A stretch of DNA of 64,000 bases from Paulownia fortunei (Eukaryota; Streptophyta; Magnoliopsida; Lamiales; Paulowniaceae). Positions 60,697-64,000 of this stretch are shown piece by piece. The stretch's first letter is position 1; each line of letters begins with the position of its first letter. The stretch lies in assembly GCA_019321725.1 (NCBI GenBank), contig CM033116.1:7396841-7460840 (forward strand), read 5' to 3'. The translations under genes were made by a program, and so were the position numbers. Below the pieces are notes generated by a model, which did not search any database, was not told the DNA's origin, and saw only the letters and a program-made list of their open reading frames with translations.

Positions 60697-61524
60697 TTTT
60701 AGGTATCCTAACAGTTTGGAAGAATAACCTTTGGAGTACAAGGAAGTCTATGAAGGAGTTCAAATTTGCTATTTTATTATTTTAGAATTATTTGATAAGA
60801 TGAATTTTAACATTGAGAATGTATAATATCCATATAACTCATCAATCAAATTTAGATATAATTATGTTTATATTTGGAGAATACTTACAGGATTATTAGT
60901 ATTTTTGTTATTAAGTGGATTGTTGTTAAATTATTGATTTATTTAATTAATGGATAAAATAGATTTATAAAATAATGGTTTGAGGGTATAGTTAATTCTT
61001 ATATAAATGGATGCAAATTAGAATCTTCAAAGAATATATTGGCCGAGTAAAGTCTGATACAATTTGTCTCTTTCCCTTTATTTTAGTGACACATCAACTC
61101 ATTACACGAAGAAGCTTCCACTGTGAGTGGGATAAGACATATCCTATATATACCTGATTTGAAGATGAAACTTCAGTATGATACTAGTGACCTAAATAGA
61201 TTTAGAGTAAGGTACGGGTAAAAATTTGAATGACCAAAATTGATTTAGGCAATTGAAATTGAATTGCAGGAAGCTAAACATGTTAAGGTCTCCACATTAA
61301 ATTTTTACTTTTACAATAATATTGGTTCATGGCTTTCTTGATCACATTAGTGAGATTCCTGTGCATCAGGAAATTTATTATTTGTTTTGAGTTTAATAGA
61401 GGTTCCTTAAGAGTAATAAAACATAAAGTTTCCAAAATGTTGTTTTTATTGAAAATATAAAAAATATAGATCAAAGTTTTGAAGTGAATTAGCAAAGTGA
61501 TACCTTTCAGATCATTGCTAATAG
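60697..61524 (+). mobile_element. element X, third fragment, internally deleted
   Basis: Aligns first with the last part of the X LTR (GTTTGGAAGAATAACCTTTGGAG, as at 44690), then jumps at about 60989 (GAGGGTATAG) straight into interior sequence (TTAATTCTTATATAAATGGATGC, as at 42408). The LTR end, primer site and first interior part are missing. Its right end is broken by the hAT element, where other copies continue GATTATTATTAATAGATACCC. The minus-strand frame at 61283-61495 is fortuitous. Confidence 0.78.
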
Positions 61525-61542
61525 TAGGGGTGGAGTCAGGAT
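61525..61542 (+). repeat. hAT terminal inverted repeat, left
   Basis: TAGGGGTGGAGTCAGGAT. Three transitions from CAGGGGCGGAGCCAGGAT. It begins exactly where similarity to the other X copies stops. Confidence 0.7.
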
Positions 61543-61818
61543 TTTCAATCTCGGGGGGTGAGATTGAAATTTTTATAATAACTAATTATTAAAATAAAAA
61601 TAAAAAAAACACAAATATAGTACTTTATAATTTTGTAAAATGAAAGGGCAAGAAAATAATAATTCACACATATCACAATACAAAAATTCAATTTAGGATA
61701 TTCAAATTTATAAAAAATTAATAGAAGCATAACTTATAAAATCTACCAAATCTCCAAAAATATACATATATCATTCAAGAATGTACAAATTGATACTAAA
61801 TAAAGCATATCTACTATC

Positions 61819-64000
61819 TTATTTATTTAATCTAGGCATCCTAAATTGTGCTCGACGTTTCTTCATAACATCAAACTCATCAATGATTGAGTCAATGCTA
61901 AAAGTTTGAGCAATTTCTTTCTCAATGTACATTAGTAATAAACTAGCCAAAAAATCATCTTCTATTTTATTCCTCAATCTTGTCTTGACAAACTTCATAG
62001 ATGAAAATGCACGCTCTGTTGTTACGGTGGAAACTGGAAGAGTTAGAATAAGTTTAATCAATCTATCCACAACATAGTAATTCATTGTCTTCCCTATCTT
62101 CGACAATACTTGAAACAACTCTGAAAGTGTTGACACATTTTGAAAATGGATACATTAAATATCAAGTTCAAAAAGCTCCAACTGATACTTTATATGCAAT
62201 TTCTCTTGACTAGTGAAATCACTGGAATAAAACTTCTCAACAAGTTTGCAAATATCATTAATGTTGAATGATTTATATCCATCCCTTAGATCCAAAGCTG
62301 AGCTGAGTCTGAGCAATTTTACTGCATTTTTATTAAATCGATAACTCATCTCTTGTAATATAGAATTTATTATCCCAGTAAATATATCAATTCTATAATG
62401 ATGCTCCAAGGTAATAGGATTACCCTATGAAGTAGACCTCTACCTGATCGACGAGGAACATTCATGTCTGGGACATCTATCTTATGTTTCTCACAAAAAC
62501 TCTTCACTTTATCAAATAATTGATCCCCTCCATTCTCTCTAAATTTCTGAACAAGTTCCTTTGTTTTAGCAACTGCATCCATTGCATTCAAAATGTCCTG
62601 AGACTTGTATTGTAAAATTCTATAAAGATCATCTGTCATTTCCAGTAATTCAACCATAAAATGCATGATAAACACAAATTCAAATGATGTCATTATGTCA
62701 TAAGCTCTATCAGTTGATGTTTTGGTAGATAAACTACTTTTGTCATTGATGATCTCACTTAAAACAAGAAGAATAGGATCAATCATATCAAGTAAGCTAA
62801 GAAGTGACCTTAAGTGAGAGCCCCATCATGTATCCCCTGGACGTTGTACAATCCCAATTTGATTTTTTCCCTTTCCAGTTTCAAGCTCGTTGGTGGAGGT
62901 CAATTCCGCAATTTGGATAGCATTAGCAATGTGCAATTGATCATGCCGTTTAGAAGACGAATCCACTAAATTCACAATAACAGTCAAGTGCAAAAAAAAA
63001 TACTCGATAAGTATAACACTTTGAGTTGTTGATACTAATGTTAATTGTAGACGATGAACAAAGCAATGAACATAATATGCATATGAGCACTCATTCAAAA
63101 AGAGAGCCTGTAAACCATTCCACTCTCCTCGCATGGTACTAGCACCATCATACCCTTGTCCTCGAATATTTTGTATGATAAGATTATTATGAGAAAGAAC
63201 ACTGAAGATTTCTCTTTTCAAAGTAGAAGATTTAGTATCCTCTACATGAACTAAATCAAAGAACCTCTCCCGAATAAAACCTTCTTTGTCTACAAACCTT
63301 AAAACAATGGCCATTTGCTCTCTTTTTGACTCATCTCTAGATTTATCCACAATAAGACAGTATTTTGCATCACCAATTTCTTCTCTAATAAATCTTTGAA
63401 TTCTACTCGCATAAAGTGATAAGATCTCCTTTTGAATTTGAGGAGAAGTATAAGAAGCATTTTGAGGAGCATTTTTCAAAATGGTAGATCTCACCTCATC
63501 ATTGTAAGAAGCTATGTGTTTCATGATTTCTAAAAAATTGCCACGATTATGCGAATCTAAACACTCATTATGGGCTCTAAGGGTTATACCTTGAAATGCA
63601 CATAATCTTGCAACATCAATTGAAACTTTGAGTCGCAAGCGATTATTTGCAACTAACTCCATCGATTGCTTGTCAATAATCTTCTCAATATGCTGTAATA
63701 GGTTCATCAAATCATGGCAATGTTTCACAGCTATCTTGTGTGAAGAATTGAGACTATTTCTTTCATGGATCATAAAAGAATAATTTTTACCATCATTCAC
63801 TTTTTTCAAGTTTGAAATCCATCAGTGGTAAATGTATTTGCCCCGTAATGTGTAGACGGCTTAACAAAAAGATAACATGGAAGACAATATGTAGCATTTT
63901 TTGAAGGAGAATATTCCAACCAATCAGGAAATAGTTTGAACCAAGAAGGTAAAAACCTTCTGCCATGCTTATCTACATATTTTGGAGACTTTTCTGGGAT
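61819..64000 (-). pseudogene. hAT transposase (TTF-type zinc finger, DUF4371, dimerisation), disabled and partial
   Basis: Cut-and-paste transposase remnant; the N-terminus lies outside the window. From right to left: the TTF-type zinc-finger region with FPDWLEYSPSKNATYCLPCY (63830-63990), a frameshift near 63815, the DUF4371-type catalytic part (62826-63809) with IVDKSRDESKREQMAIVLRF and RGQGYDGASTMRG, TGA in place of an Arg codon before WGSHLRS at about 62826, a continuing frame to 62370, a frameshift near 62400, and a frame to 62155. The hAT dimerisation domain LPVSTVTTERAFSSMKFVK (about 61960-62020) ends at 61819. Three or more lesions make it inactive, but all domains are still readable. 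Confidence 0.87.

Larger units (their letters stand above)
61525..64000 (-). mobile_element. hAT-type DNA transposon, continues past the window
   Basis: The left end TAGGGGTGGAGTCAGGAT resembles the CAGGGGCGGAGCCAGGA terminal inverted repeat of plant hAT elements of the TTF/ZMYM1-like group. The eight preceding bases GCTAATAG (61517-61524) would be the hAT-sized target duplication. The transposase remnant on the minus strand has its 3' end about 290 bases inside. The other terminus lies beyond base 64000. Confidence 0.75.

Overview
This is a plant nuclear window that is AT-rich and built almost entirely of transposable elements. It shows no intact protein-coding host gene. The organism is a flowering plant, judged from Athila-type and chromovirus Ty3/gypsy elements, a Ty1/copia element primed by initiator tRNA-Met, a plant-type hAT transposase and a LOG (cytokinin-activation) family sequence. 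A dicot, perhaps Solanaceae, fits the general character, but nothing seen here proves the genus. All homology calls come from reading motifs by eye; no search was run.

Left part (1-22556). The first 8435 bases recur, apparently base for base and including poly(T) and (TA)n lengths, at 9170-17604. Between the copies lie exactly 100 N and a 634-base piece of a 1213-bp tandem repeat. This looks like two unmerged assembly contigs rather than biology. The real content is a 1213-bp tandem repeat, a 146-bp tandem array, a Helitron-like element (15548-19903, its 5' part duplicated at 6379-8435), and a 526-bp tandem duplication that carries both the Helitron-like terminus and a small exon-like reading frame.

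Middle part (22557-45082). This is a nest. The host layer is a small non-autonomous LTR element, called X here (TGTAACACCC start, tRNA-Met primer site, about 1.4 kb of non-coding interior). Its left LTR (22557-24448 and 34130-34498) is split by a 9.7-kb Athila element (24449-34124) with a perfect target duplication ATAAC. Its interior holds a solo LTR (34747-36680, target GTGAG/ATGAG) and a 5.2-kb Ty1/copia element (37145-42375, target CTATG). Its right LTR is 43123-45082.

Right part (45083-64000). Beyond that LTR a second primer site and X interior follow, so X is an LTR-interior-LTR-interior chain. A 10-kb chromovirus in minus orientation (45627-55650) interrupts the second interior. After that come an unclassified 1.4-kb repeat (56342-57775) that also occurs inside the Athila element, an intronless LOG-like pseudogene (58685-59277, minus), an Athila-type integrase scrap (60257-60690, minus) and a third truncated X fragment (60697-61524). 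That fragment is broken by a hAT element whose transposase pseudogene runs off the right edge.

There is no sign of a working operon, defence system or other new functional system. The interest lies in the assembly duplication, the readable order of insertions, the non-autonomous X family, copy-number change inside LTRs and the decayed LOG retrocopy.
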